A stretch of 64,000 bases of DNA from Augochlora pura. Its lineage: Eukaryota; Arthropoda; Insecta; Hymenoptera; Halictidae. A program made the position numbers and the translations under genes. Below the pieces are notes generated by a model that searched no databases, was not told where the DNA came from, and saw only the letters and a program-made list of their open reading frames with translations. Below are positions 51,955-63,508 of this stretch, piece by piece (the first letter of the stretch is position 1; each line of letters begins with the position of its first letter). The stretch is from contig NC_135774.1 in the NCBI RefSeq assembly GCF_028453695.1, forward strand, positions 12,772,001 through 12,836,000, read 5' to 3'.

Positions 51955-52790
51955 TTCACTGCGTTTCACTTTGTTTCGTTCCGTTTTATTATGTTTCACT
52001 GCGTTGCACCGTGTTCCATTCTATTTCATTGTGGTTTACGGTGTTTTATTATATTTCACTGTGTTGCACTGGCTTTCACTTTGTTTCACTGTGTTAGACT
52101 GTTGCACTGTGTTTCATTTTGTTTCACTGTGTTTCACTGTATTTCATTATATTTGAGCGGGTTTCACTGCATTTTACTCAGTTCGATAATATTACACAGT
52201 AGTTCATCGTACTTCTGAAAGCTTCAAGATTCTTAATTCCGTTTTATTAGGTTTTACTGTGTTTTATAGTGTTTTACGTTGTATCTTGCTATTTCGCACT
52301 GTTTCAAAATATATCCCAATGTTTCACACTGTTTCAAGATATATCTCAATGTTTTACAGTGTATTCCGATGTTTTACTCTGTTTTACGATGTATTCCAAT
52401 GTTTCACAGTATTTCGCGATGTTCCACAGCGTTTGCTAACGTCTCACACTGTTTCACGATGTTTCTCAACGTTCCACAGTGTTCCATGTTATTTGTTGAT
52501 GCTGTATGATGTTTGATGATATTTCAGGATGCTTCACCATGCTTCACAGTTTCATGATGCTTCACGATGTTTCCCAATGCTTCAGTATACTTCATGGTGT
52601 TTCAGAATGTTTTACAGTGTCTCACGATGTTTTGCAATGTTGCAAAATGTTTCACCGTGTTTCACGATGTTACAGAATGCTTTACAATGATTCACAATGT
52701 TTCTTGACGTTTCAGCGTACTTCACATCACATTTCACGATGTTTTAAAATGCTTCAACATGTTTCACGATGTTTGAAATTGTTTGAAGAA
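51955..52790 (+). repeat. Degenerate minisatellite with TGTTTCAC units
   Basis: Over about 835 bp, words such as GTTTCAC, GTTTTAC and CTTCAC recur every 9-20 bp. The left half is richer in TGTGTTTCACT and the right half in CGATGTTTCAC. Stops are scarce in several + frames only because the unit lacks them; the frames listed there are Cys/Phe/Ser-rich low complexity. Confidence 0.85.
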
Positions 52791-53275
52791 CCAGCAGCTT
52801 TACTTAAATTGTCTAAGATCATCTAAGATGATGTAAGCTCATACTAAACAATATAAAAATATCTGACACCATACAAAGTCTTACCAGACAGTCTTAAAAT
52901 ACCGAAAATTGTCTATACTCCTATTAAACAGCTTCTTCTTAAACACACCAGTTTCAACCTATTTTTCGATTAATTTAAATCGAAATAACATTCGCGTTTA
53001 ATAAAACACGTATAAAATCGTCGTCATAACTACAATGAATTAAACAGTCCAAAACAACCAAACATTATCTTTTTGTCAAACTATCGCCAGATATTAAAAA
53101 TGACAGCAATTCTTTGGGAACATCCCAGTGACACATAAAACTGTCCAACCCGATTGCACGCACGATCCGCGAACAATTTACGAACGTAGAACTCATTGAA
53201 TCACGTGGCCTATAATGAACGAAAATCTCCAGCGGATCCTCCGCATCGGCTATAAACTCACTTCAGAATTAATAC

Positions 53276-53326
<51 letters not shown>

Positions 53327-54491
53327 TCTCTCGACACCGAGGGGTACATAAAACAAGATTTACTACTAATAATTCCCCGTGATTCTCGCCGGCGTCTAAA
53401 TTAGTTTTCGTCTAACGTAATCCCCCAGAAGTTATAAATATTCAAACAAAAACGAGCTTCTTTCCATCCCGTTCGACTTTCTACCCGTCCGCTTTTCATG
53501 CCCCATAAATCACGTCTCGCCGCGGGGGCAGAGATAGCGCGCAGATTTTCGCGTCTTCCCTTTTGCGAGAGCGCGCGCGCCCGCCCGCAGGAACAACCGA
53601 GCCACCTTTTCGCCGCTCATACAAATTACAGACGGAATGCCCGCGATTATGAAACAGGTAATCGCGCAGGGTGATTAACCGCGACGGTTTTTCGGTCGGA
53701 ATGCGTAACGAGCCTTCGGTTTTTCTCCCCGAAGGCGGAGTGCACTTTTTTTTTCTCTGTCGGCTTGGATTTTTCGCGTCGCCGGAGAACGTGTTTTCCC
53801 GACGGTCGCCGCGCGTTTATGATAATTATTTATTGAGCAAGAAACCGCCGCGCGGTCGCACGTGCGGTATGCACTCGGTCCGCGGAAACCCTTTGCCCGG
53901 GCTCTTCTGATCTTGATTACTCCCCCCCTGTTATTGGTGTTATCGCAATTTCCGTTCCGCGGGAAGGCCGATTGTTAAAGCGTCCCCGCGCGGACGCTAA
54001 TCACGCGTTACCTTCCCTTTCGTTGGCAGCCGTTTGCACAAGAAACCGGTTGTTGCATCAATCCGGAGCGACAGTCTAATCCAAGACTTTTCCGGCGACT
54101 GTCTAATGAATCGGCGCGCGGGAAGAAGAGAAAGAAAAAAAAAGGGGATCGTCCTGGAAGATCTCACGATCCGAGCTGATACTCCCGGATGGCTTAATTA
54201 ACTTTCGAGCTACGAATTAATTAATCCGCCTCGAGCTGCGCGGATCAGGAAAATACATTCGACGTTCTTCTCGTTTCTAGCGTGTCAACTGTTAAGCAGA
54301 AAGACCAATTTCTGTATTTTGTAAAAACCTCCAAATTCAAGGTACAGAACTTTTATTAGGATTTAGGTATACTTGTAATTATGCTAGGCACAAAAATTAG
54401 TACTGTCGCCTAGCTTACCAGTTCTACTATACAGTCCGTCCAATTCGCATCGTGCGCTTGTCGATATAATTATAGTTCTACCTATGAACCT
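52791..54491. other. No gene seen; TC microsatellite
   Basis: A (TC)n run lies at 53279-53322 and a GC-rich block at 53500-54130. A 79-codon + strand frame at 53671-53910 has no support. Confidence 0.5.
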
Positions 54492-54797
54492 TTAACCCTT
54501 TGGCTACGGCAGTCTTTGGCACGGCCGTTGTTTTTCGTTAGACATGCAGTTCTGAGGAAGTGTATTAAAATATTCTATATATTCAATTTTATTACATTAA
54601 ACCAATGTTACTTGAAGTGGACAATAATTTTAAGCTTTTTTTACAATATATAACATAAATATTACACAATATATAATTAATGAAATTTAATAATAAACGG
54701 GGGCGAAATTTCATCCTGACGCCTATTGGCGCCTACAGTACCAGGAAGCCAACATGTTTCGGACGCCAATAGACGCCAACAGTAGTCAAAGGGTTAA
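54492..54797. mobile_element. TTAA-flanked MITE, 306 bp
   Basis: The left end is TTAACCCTTTGGCTACGG. The right end, reverse complemented, is TTAACCCTTTGACTACTG. The right part holds two related words (GACGCCTATTGGCGCC and GACGCCAATAGACGCC) that could fold or pair. The interior is AT-rich with no frame. Confidence 0.85.
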
Positions 54798-55594
54798 ATA
54801 TAATTATTAACACTGGTTTTACGCTACACGAGTGTTTTATTCCACGCAACCCCTCAACAGCAACGATTTCACGATATTATATCTTCGCGATTATCGCGTA
54901 TGCGTTGTCCGATAGCGATTCGGTAAGCTGCTCGCGTCATCGTGAACGGCTGATAAATTTATACGCAATCGGCTGCCGATGTTACCGGCGAAATTTTCGG
55001 CTACGGAGATAAACGCACCTGGCGAACTCGGACTTGAAAATATTGGTCAACGCCCGCTGACGTATGTACACCCGGCTCTCGGTGTCCATTTGTTTCGCAT
55101 CGTCGTACAGTATCGTATCGTTGCGCGGTATCGTAATCGCCCGCGTTTCTCTGTGCCCGCGTACACGAAATCGTGTAACATTTATCCACCCACATTGATA
55201 TACGCGCCGTGACACAATACGATGATACGCAACGGATAGATACCGGGCATCACGTGGCTAACAGGTCCGCGATATATTGTTACGGCGGTGTCATAGTCGT
55301 CGAGGAAAACTGATCTTTCATTTGCTGCTGATTGTGAGGAAATAATTGCGACCAGAGTTCTATGTTTCTATTATTCTATTATTAATAGATATATAGTAAT
55401 ATATACTATAATCGGATCGATGCATTTAATCTGTATTATTTAATGTATTTGTGGAGGATGATGGCTTTTAAGTTGAAGGAATAAATGGCGAGATGAGATG
55501 GTTTGATGTTAGGTGATATTTATATTTTTACTTTTTAGTTTTATAGATTTGATTTCGTATAAAGTGAGATGTGAGAAATGATATGCTGTCATGT

Positions 55595-55848
55595 TTAACC
55601 CTTTGCACTCGAGTGACGACTCTGAGGTGCCATTAAAATTGTTGTACGTTGTTCTAAAATTGTTTTTGTAGATATCGCTGTAGATTTAAAAAATTGTTAA
55701 AATTGTAATTATTATAATTGTTAAAAATTGTAACTATTATATGAGTTATGAGACTAAATTTCATATGCATGGAATGCACTTTGTTATGCAGAATGGAAAT
55801 GCTATGAAATCAGAAAAATTATTTTAGATCTGAAGTGAAAAAGTTTCG
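55595..55848. mobile_element. TTAA-type MITE, family A2 (copy 2)
   Basis: The left end TTAACCCTTTGCACTCGAG and the body match the element at 32814-33052. The right end has decayed (CTGAAGTGAAAAAGTTTCG near 55830-55848), so the right boundary is approximate. Confidence 0.7.
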
Positions 55849-56145
55849 AATGAAATAAAATCTTTGACAATATTTCTAAACTACAATTCTGTCCAAAAAT
55901 CAACTAAAATAATCAAATCGTTTAATTCGACACAGAGCCTCGATTTCACTTACATCTCACTAAGTGTCACAACTTATGTCTAACGCCATAAAAATCTCCA
56001 AAAGCATTTCGATTTTTCTCCCAAAGAACTGATTTATTCGACGTCCAGTTTTCGATTTCGTAGAACACGCTTCCATTGGCTTACTTTAAAAGAGACCGAT
56101 CGTTAGAAGAAGGGTCAAATATTGAACTTGAGGACTCAGAAAGAA

Positions 56146-56176
<31 letters not shown>

Positions 56177-58293
56177 AAAGGATGCGCATGGAACGAGACC
56201 AATTTCTCGTCGGCGAGTTCATAATTCTTCCCGCCAACAACGCGATGTCAGCCAACAAACCGCAAGGCTCGATTGGTTACGCAAGCACAGCAGGGCGTCC
56301 GGGGAGTGCATCGCCGCGACTGCAGCAACTCCCGGCGTAGTTTATAGTCCCCGCCGCCGGCACTTGGGAACCCTATGGCCGTCGTCCCACAGCATCCCCG
56401 GGTCCCGGCCGACGTGAACTCGCCGCGACGATATTTGCGGCAATCGCCTGGATAACTGCGACGGCCGAATGGGATCGCGCAGCCCGGGCTTCCTTTGAGA
56501 ACCGTCGTTGAGGTTCACCGAGGGGTTCAATAGGGGAAGATTCACGGCCAGCGCTCCGTAGGAGGGTTCATAAAGGAGGCCAGCGTACGCTTTCTAGTCG
56601 CAAAGTGGTCCGCGAAAGGGGTGACCCTGCGAAATTCAGGCGTACGGGGAATACGCTCGATTTTTCTTAGGATGAGAACATGGTTGTTGTGATTGTTGAT
56701 GTTTGAGGGTCTTGGGTGATGGTATCTGATGAACGAAACGTGGGTGAACATTTTTTGGTCCTTTTCTTGTATAGTATTTTATTGTACCATGCGTCTGTAA
56801 ATGTTCTGTGGGTGGCATTTCGTTTTTATTTTATTATCCTTTTGATATAATATCATTGGTTTCGTTAACGCTGCTATTAATGGCGTTCTATACATTCACA
56901 GTAAACAGTTAAATAAAGCTCTAATAAATTTTTAATAATACTGCTTGTTTATTATAAATTTCTATTCACTCGTCAGTCTTTTGACATATATTACTCTACA
57001 CTAAATTCTACATAATATAGTTACATACATAACAAAATATCGGGATATATTTTTCATTTCCTCCCTTAATAAAATCTAATTGTCTCAGCAAAACATTCTC
57101 ACTAAATAATACAAAAACAAAACCAAATAATAAAAGTGCATACAATAATCTTATCATGCACCTCGAAGTTTCACAAAATCCTTTTAATGCCCATAATTAA
57201 ATCAACATCGATTTACGAACGATTTTACAAACCCAAGTACTTGCTCACTGAACAATTCGTTAAACAAATACGCTATACACGTCCTATCGAGATATCAATC
57301 ACTCGCCTCGAACGTCTCAATGACTCCGCGCCAGTGATCAGAAACCAGCGAAGGAACGTGACTAAGAGACTCCCACGGGCGCAGTTGCACAAACAGTTGC
57401 AACGCAATGGAATCGCGTTTCGATATTCGAGGTTCTACGAGAAAAAAAAAGTCGGCTGGTAGCACCGGCGCGGCGTTCGCGCGAGACGATCAAAGATAGG
57501 AGGCGGCAACAATGAAAACGTTCGGCGGCGGTCGTCGTTCGCGGGCGACGATCACCTATGACGTGGAAGAGGTCGGTTCCAGAGCGGTGCAACGGGGAAC
57601 GGAACATGCGACATACGGTCTCGAGGCCCGAGAGAGCCCGCTCCCGGCCCCGTGTTCCGCGCGATCTCCGCGAGAGCAGAGCCAGTTGCGGTACGCGCAT
57701 ACGTGTAAGCGCACGCTCGTCGCGTGAGTGGTCTTCGGAGCCTAGCTCGTGCTCGAGGCATTTCCGTGTCCGCGGAAAATTGCCAGCCCCGAGGTAATCA
57801 CCGGCTGTCACTTCGCTGGCTGCGACTCGATCGGCGACCGTGTGTCTCCTCGGCCGTTTCGTCGCCGCTCTCGCGCTTATGGTCGGACGTCCTTTGACCC
57901 CTTGTGTCCTGGAGATAGGTGCCCTAAAGGTACCTAAAGGTATCCCAAAGGTACCCAAAGTGCCTCTTGGAGGATATTTAGTAATCGTTTCTTTTATGTG
58001 CTCGCGTTGGACGACTGCTGTGACTAATGTCTGTTGCTGCGCGACGGTGTTCGGAATTGTTGTTAACCACTTAGCTGCGTCGATATATTTTGAAGATAAA
58101 TTTTTCTACGCGTTTCATCGATTGCGCTGAGTGTAGTCTTTATGATAATTGTTCTAGAATTAGCCTACAGTGTGCAAAATTTATGAATATGTTACCATAA
58201 GTATTATGAGATAAATCGTAGAAGTATTTTTATTATAACATGTAAGATTGCCATTTCCTTATGACGTGTATACACCTCGTACGCAGGTAAAAG
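55849..58293. other. No gene seen
   Basis: A GA-rich tract lies at 56140-56180 and AT-rich DNA at 56680-57270. A GC-rich block follows to 57900 with a 198-codon minus frame (57362-57958) that overlaps several other frames. An 11-bp repeat (AAAGGTACCC theme) lies at 57925-57962. Confidence 0.45.
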
Positions 58294-58542
58294 GTTACCC
58301 CTGGCACTATAGTAACGAGTCAGACTAACGGAAGTTTCACGTACGATTCGATAAATATGATTGCCAATAATTTTGATTAAATCGTAACGAAATTTGAATT
58401 TCAAAATCTGGGAATGGAAGTAAATGTAGATAAACGGGAAAAAAAATCATCGCGTATTATCATTGTCTATCAAGGAAATTATTAAGGACGAGAAAGTGGT
58501 AATCGACGTAGTTCTGAAAGACGTCGTAGCTCAAGGGGTTAA
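58294..58542. mobile_element. TTAA-type MITE, family B (copy 2), ~249 bp
   Basis: The left end is TTACCCCTGGCACTATAG and the right end CAAGGGGTTAA. The body aligns with 23836-24013. A short frame shared by both copies (starting I-K-E-I-I) reflects this common sequence and is not evidence for a gene. Confidence 0.6.
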
Positions 58543-58599
58543 GAAGTCGCGGGAAGATCCACCCGTGATGGACGAAATCAAACATGTCGATATGTTAAA

Positions 58600-59250
58600 A
58601 ATATTTGATTCGATTCTGGCCAGTGTTGCGTATGATCGTTCGTGGCTACATGATTGTGACAAATGTCCGCTGCTGTCTATTTGACGAATGCCATATAGAT
58701 TCCAGAAGGATGTACAGATATCGTTGAGAACGGTGTACGTGTAAAGTCTTGGGAAGATCGATGCGCGGTTATCGCTGCACACGCGGGTTCGTGAGTTTAC
58801 GATCGTAATCGATGTATTTTATGGTTTGAGAAGAGTCAAAGTTTTTATTAGGAAGATGGCCGTTTTAAAGGAAACGTGTTCGCGTGATGAAAGTACTTTA
58901 GGCAATTCTGGCTAATGTTACGTTTGTAACTTCGTGGTTGTCGTGAATGTTGTTGAGAATGGAATATGTTTTCATTTTGAGAAAACTTGTTGCAATTCTG
59001 GGTAATATTGCCTTTGTAACTTCGTGATCGGCGCGACTGTCTTCTGTTTGATCTTGCTTGTAATAGACTTCAAGATGTTGCAGATGGATGTAAGACATTC
59101 TTGAGAACGAAATATGCTTTCATTTTGAGAAGACTTGCTGAAATTTTTAATAATATTGCATACGTGACTTCATGGTTAACATGAGCGCTTCTTGCTGTTT
59201 GAAGACACTCGATGTTCTTACAACCAATGTTCTAGCTACCAAGAAATCAA
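58600..59250. repeat. Degenerate tandem array, ~145-bp unit
   Basis: ATTCTGGCC at 58613, ATTCTGGCTAATGTT at 58905, ATTCTGGGTAATATTG at 58996 and a weaker match at 59140 each begin a unit that ends in a GTTGAGAACG/GAGAATGG-type word (58725, 58955, 59103). The second unit is shortened. Confidence 0.6.
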
Positions 59251-59301
59251 ACAGTTGTTCAAAACGAATTACACTCCTACCTTGACTAGATTCAACCTAT
59301 T

Positions 59302-59755
59302 TTAAGCCTTAGCACTCGAATGGCGCCTTTGAAAATCGTTACATCATTTCCAAAATATTTTTGACATTATCAAAGACCCTTCTATTTAAAAGATTATTAA
59401 AAGCGTAACAGTTTTATGATTCACTAGACTCAATCTCATATACATAAATTGTACTAAGTTATATAAAATGGAAATGCAGCTGGTTAAAATAGCTATTTTA
59501 GATCTGGGCTTAACCCTTTGCGGACGAGAGGCGACTTTCGGTCGCCACGTCGTCTCGCTTGAGTAATTTATATTTGTATTATGTACAAATTAGGGTAATT
59601 GTATATAAATTATATTTCTATTATATACAATTTAAAATAATTTATATACAAGACACTGGACACATTTGAGAAAATCGCCTCGTTCTGTTATCTCACTCGG
59701 TCGAAAAAGTCGTCGTCCGCAAAGGGTTAAAATGGCCTGGAGAGCAAAGGATTAA
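59302..59755. mobile_element. Older TTAA MITE (family A1) interrupted by a younger one
   Basis: The left end is TTAAGCCTTAGCACTCG and the right end AGAGCAAAGGATTAA. Outside the insert it matches 19217-19429 along its length, including GAAATGCAGCTGGTTAAAAT. It is split at GGCTTAA|AATGGCC by the element at 59510-59730. Without that insert it would be about 237 bp. Confidence 0.9.
59510..59730. mobile_element. Younger TTAA MITE nested in another (221 bp)
   Basis: The left end is TTAACCCTTTGCGGACGA. The right end, reverse complemented, is the same 18 bases, a perfect inverted repeat. TTAA stands at both junctions, and the flanks rejoin to the GGCTTAAAATGGCC found uninterrupted at 19399. This shows TTAA duplication on insertion. 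The perfect ends and the nesting make it younger than its host. Confidence 0.95.
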
Positions 59756-61863
59756 GCGATCGCTACTTTACTTGCCAGCTCACGACTGTCGAATGTTTGC
59801 AAACGTTTCTACAATCCTGCACCGTTTTACACAAAAATTCGTACCCGATCCTCAACGAATCCCCCAACAACTGGAATATACAAACGTCTTCGTCTCCATC
59901 ACTAGAAACGTTCGCAGACACGCTTGAACCTCCGATCGTCCTCTTGAACCCCGCCGACACCGTTCTCGAAGCGGCAAACAAAACCCCGGGGCCGCATCTT
60001 TCGCATCGTCGATCAATGGAGAAAATTTGCATTGATCCCCGTCAGTCGTCCTCCGGCAGGCAGCGTCGCCGACAAAGGCCGGCGGAAAAGACAAAACCGT
60101 AATTCAGGACACAAGGGGCAAAGTTTCGCTCGTCTCCCGCGAGAGTCGCGGCATCGATCGTGCCCCAGACCGTTTTACCCGAGAGCGCATAGTTCCAGAG
60201 CCTGATCCGGGCCGTCGATCCGTCCGAACCGGGCTCTCCTCCCTCCCTCCCTCCCTCCCTCCCACCCTCCCACCGCCGTTCTCGATGACGAAACTTCGCG
60301 TTCCCGTAAACCGATTAAACGAAACTTTGCGGCCGCTTGTAACATTGTTCCCGGTGCTCGGCCCGGCCCGAAGTCTCCGCGCCGCACGGCGTCGTGTCGA
60401 AATCGAAGCTGGCCGGCTCACCCGTGACCCGTTCCAATTCGATCGAGCCCCCGGTAGTGTGCCATCCGATCCCTTAAATCATAGAACCGGGCGTCGTTAG
60501 CATCCGGGCCCGGTAACAGTTTTATTGTTGCTCCCGAGGCCGAGACGCGCGCGGAAACGACTGAATAAAACGGTCTGCGCGGGATCCCCCCCCCCCCCCC
60601 CCCTCTCTCTCTCTCCCTTCGCCGCTCTGTTCTTGATATCTACGGGATCGTCGGAACGGATCTATCTCCCGGAGCGATGTAAATATTTACGAGGAATATC
60701 GTTGACTCGCGCGCGGAGAGTCGGCGAGGATCGTGCACGATCACCGGCTGCTGCTGTTGCTGCTCGGCCAGTCGTAGTACGCGGATACGTGCGAGAGCAC
60801 GTAAGAGAGGCTCTTCTCTGTCGCGTCCCCGCGCTCGTGAGAAACTCCGCCGCTCGGGTTCGCGCTGATTCCACGTCCGCGCGCGCGGATCCACGATCCA
60901 TGGATCTCACCGACGCCGCGGCCGCCCCGGACGCCGCTGTTCGTGTACGGCCACCGATATCTTCGCGAGTGCGAGATAGTGCCGCGGGATGGATTAGTGT
61001 CCAGTGTTTGTGACTCGTGTGTTCGCCGACCTCGTGATACGCCGGCGAGATTACATTGCCCCGCTTGAATATTCTCGCCGCCGACGACGACGACGACGAC
61101 GACGATCCCGCGTATAATTGTCTTTCGTGAACGGCGGCTTCCGTATTTCTTGCGATATTCGCGCGACAGTTACTGCGGCCGCGCGCGCGCGCACGCGACA
61201 GGTTTTAACGCGAGCGGGTTCTAGAGTCGTTCGATCATATGTGGGTGTGCGGAGGTTGGCACCATAGTGCTACGGGTATTCCAGTTGTGATTTATGGACT
61301 GCATAAAATTTTCTTGACGCCTTGTCTCTTCGTTGCGAGCGCCGGTATGGTTGTCGCTCGCGCCACCGTTGCCAGCCGAGCGCTATGAAAATTCTAGCGC
61401 GAGCGACGCGGTGCTTCACGGTTTATACGTTTTATAATGTTGCTGGGAAATTTTAACGGCGTCTTTATTTGCCGTCGCGCAGGGACGATGGTATATGGTT
61501 GTTTAACGAGTGGAGGCAATTAGAGTAACGCGAGTGCTATGTTTCGAGTGGTGGGGGCAGTCGTGGGCCAATTATCGAGGCGGGAAACGTAATAGCAATT
61601 TAATATGAATTAATGTTACAGTGGAATTAGTTATCGAAAACAATTTTTATTTTAATTTAATCGAATGATGTTATTTTGGTATTTGGAGTGCGAGAGAGTT
61701 AGAATACTGTAGGACTCTTAACGTAACATTGAAAGTGGATTGCGTGGAACGATGACGTGACTGAATTTATTTATGCATTTATGGCAAGTACGGATCTTTC
61801 GAATGGAAGGAAACGCATAAATTACCAAGGCATAATAGCATCGTTATTCTCGTTTTATAATGT
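59756..61863. other. GC-rich stretch, no gene accepted
   Basis: Contains CCCT repeats (60237-60274), a poly-C run of 18 (60586-60603) and CGA repeats (61083-61104). A 162-codon + strand frame (60525-61013) is Arg/Ala-rich and overlaps minus-strand frames. An ATG at 60901 with an Ala-rich continuation to a stop at 61011 lacks support. A promoter is possible but unproven. Confidence 0.4.
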
Positions 61864-62479
61864 CTAACCTCTTGATTGAGGACACTACATTTTACTTAGT
61901 TCAATGTTTTGAAAAATTATGATTTTATAATGAGAATTTACGTGAAGTTCCATAGTTCAATTTTGCACAGTTGGATTAAGAAATGTGTTCAATTATTTGA
62001 TATAATTATCTTCGAATTAGAAGTGTGAAGATTTAGTACTTATTAATATGTTCGTGAACAGTAGCTTAATGAATAGTATCCTTTACATCGTGATATCTTA
62101 TTTATTAGTCTATACTTAATAGTATAGTGTAATCACTCTATACTATTACAATTCAATGCTTGCATTTTTAATAGACAGAGAAAAGTCAAAATAAAATACT
62201 CAACGAGTCATTTTCCATTAAAATCTGCAAAAATCTCAAAAAGTAACCTTTATGCAGAATTCTATGGTATAGCAATCGCCTTAACGCAAATTAATTCAAT
62301 TCATTTTATATTTGTTCTAAGCATAAAAAAAAAACAAAATCAGTTGAAATATTATTCGCTACAGAATCTCTCGGAAATACCAAAAAAACATAGAATGAAA
62401 CGAAATGGATGATAAATAAAAAATTAAAAAATTAAATAGATTATTCCCTATTATAAAAATTCATCCCTGAAGAGGTTAA
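61864..62479. mobile_element. Possible larger TTAA-type relic, ~616 bp
   Basis: The left end is CTAACCTCTTGATTGAGG. The right end, reverse complemented, is TTAACCTCTTCAGGGATG. They share about ten terminal bases, and the left TTAA has changed to CTAA. The interior is AT-rich without a frame. Such short matches could arise by chance. Confidence 0.3.
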
Positions 62480-62660
62480 ATCACTTTGTAACAATTTTTG
62501 GAGTTAATTTCTATCTAGAAGCGTCGAATTTATCCAAATCGAAACCATGTCAAACAATCTCCCCGTTTTCGTTTTATCCATCCCGCGATCATCCACTGCT
62601 GTTAGGCGAATTGCAACAGTTCTGACTGACGAAACGCGGGAAGCTCGCCTCTATAGCCGG

Positions 62661-62697
<37 letters not shown>

Positions 62698-63193
62698 CAT
62701 CCGCTCGAAAATGTCCCGCGTCTCGAGTTTCACCGTCGGGCTTCGGCCGATCCCGAGCCGAAGGAATAGTTGAAATTTATGCGTTCCCGCCGCGGTTAGG
62801 GCAACGGCGAACCCATAATATCCATCGGCGAAGCATTCTTGCCCGGTGTTTCGGATCGTCCTCTAACGGCCGCGCGCAACGTAAATCGCGGACAGAGCGA
62901 GCGAGCGCGAGCGCGCGCTGGCCCACGTGAGAACGAAGCCGGACATTTCTTCGGCGCATAGCTCGAGGGAGGATAAACGACCTCTCGGTCGAGATCGAGA
63001 TTACACCGGCGGCAAAACCACGCTAGATCCCCGTGTACGACTCTAATTTAACCGTTGGTCACCGTTGTTCGATGGCTCCGTCGTATCGGCCCGATGCGAG
63101 AAACTCCGCTCGTTTCGGCTCTTTAGCAGCTTCCACCTTCGTCGTACCGCGCACAAGGTTAATCCTTTCTTTGCAGGATTTGCAATCGAACTT
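62480..63193. other. No gene seen; AG microsatellite
   Basis: An (AG)n run lies at 62667-62697. The GC-rich remainder has only overlapping chance frames. Confidence 0.5.
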
Positions 63194-63508
63194 TTCCATC
63201 GATCCGTCGACTCTTTCTTTATTTTGGTTATTTTTATTTACAGGAAAAATAAATAGCTTTTTTGTAGTAATTTTAAAAGAAATCAGAAGATGATGTAGTT
63301 TATGGTTAAGTGAATTATTTGGTTAGGCTACTAGGAACTAATTTTTAACTTTCCACGGATCCGTCCACTCTATCTTTATTTTGGTTATTTATATATGCAA
63401 GAAAAATAAATAGCTCTATTTGCAGTAATTTTCAAGGAAATCAGAAGATGATACAGTTCATATTTACGTCAATTTTATGTTAGGTTACTAGAAGCTCATT
63501 TTTAACTT
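63194..63508 (+). repeat. 157-bp tandem duplication
   Basis: TTCCATCGATCCGTCGACTC at 63194 recurs as TTCCACGGATCCGTCCACTC at 63351. The copies stay alignable throughout (CTTTATTTTGGTTATTT, GGAAAAATAAATAGCT, AAATCAGAAGATGAT, TTTTTAACTT), with moderate divergence. Confidence 0.85.

Noticed and set aside
57362..57958. 198-codon minus-strand frame and an ATG at 57512 in good context
   Set aside because: Arg-rich and overlapping several frames; the ATG opens a short frame without a convincing donor.
58463..58681. 73-codon plus-strand frame
   Set aside because: It begins inside a MITE and ends in a tandem array, so it is a by-product of repeats.
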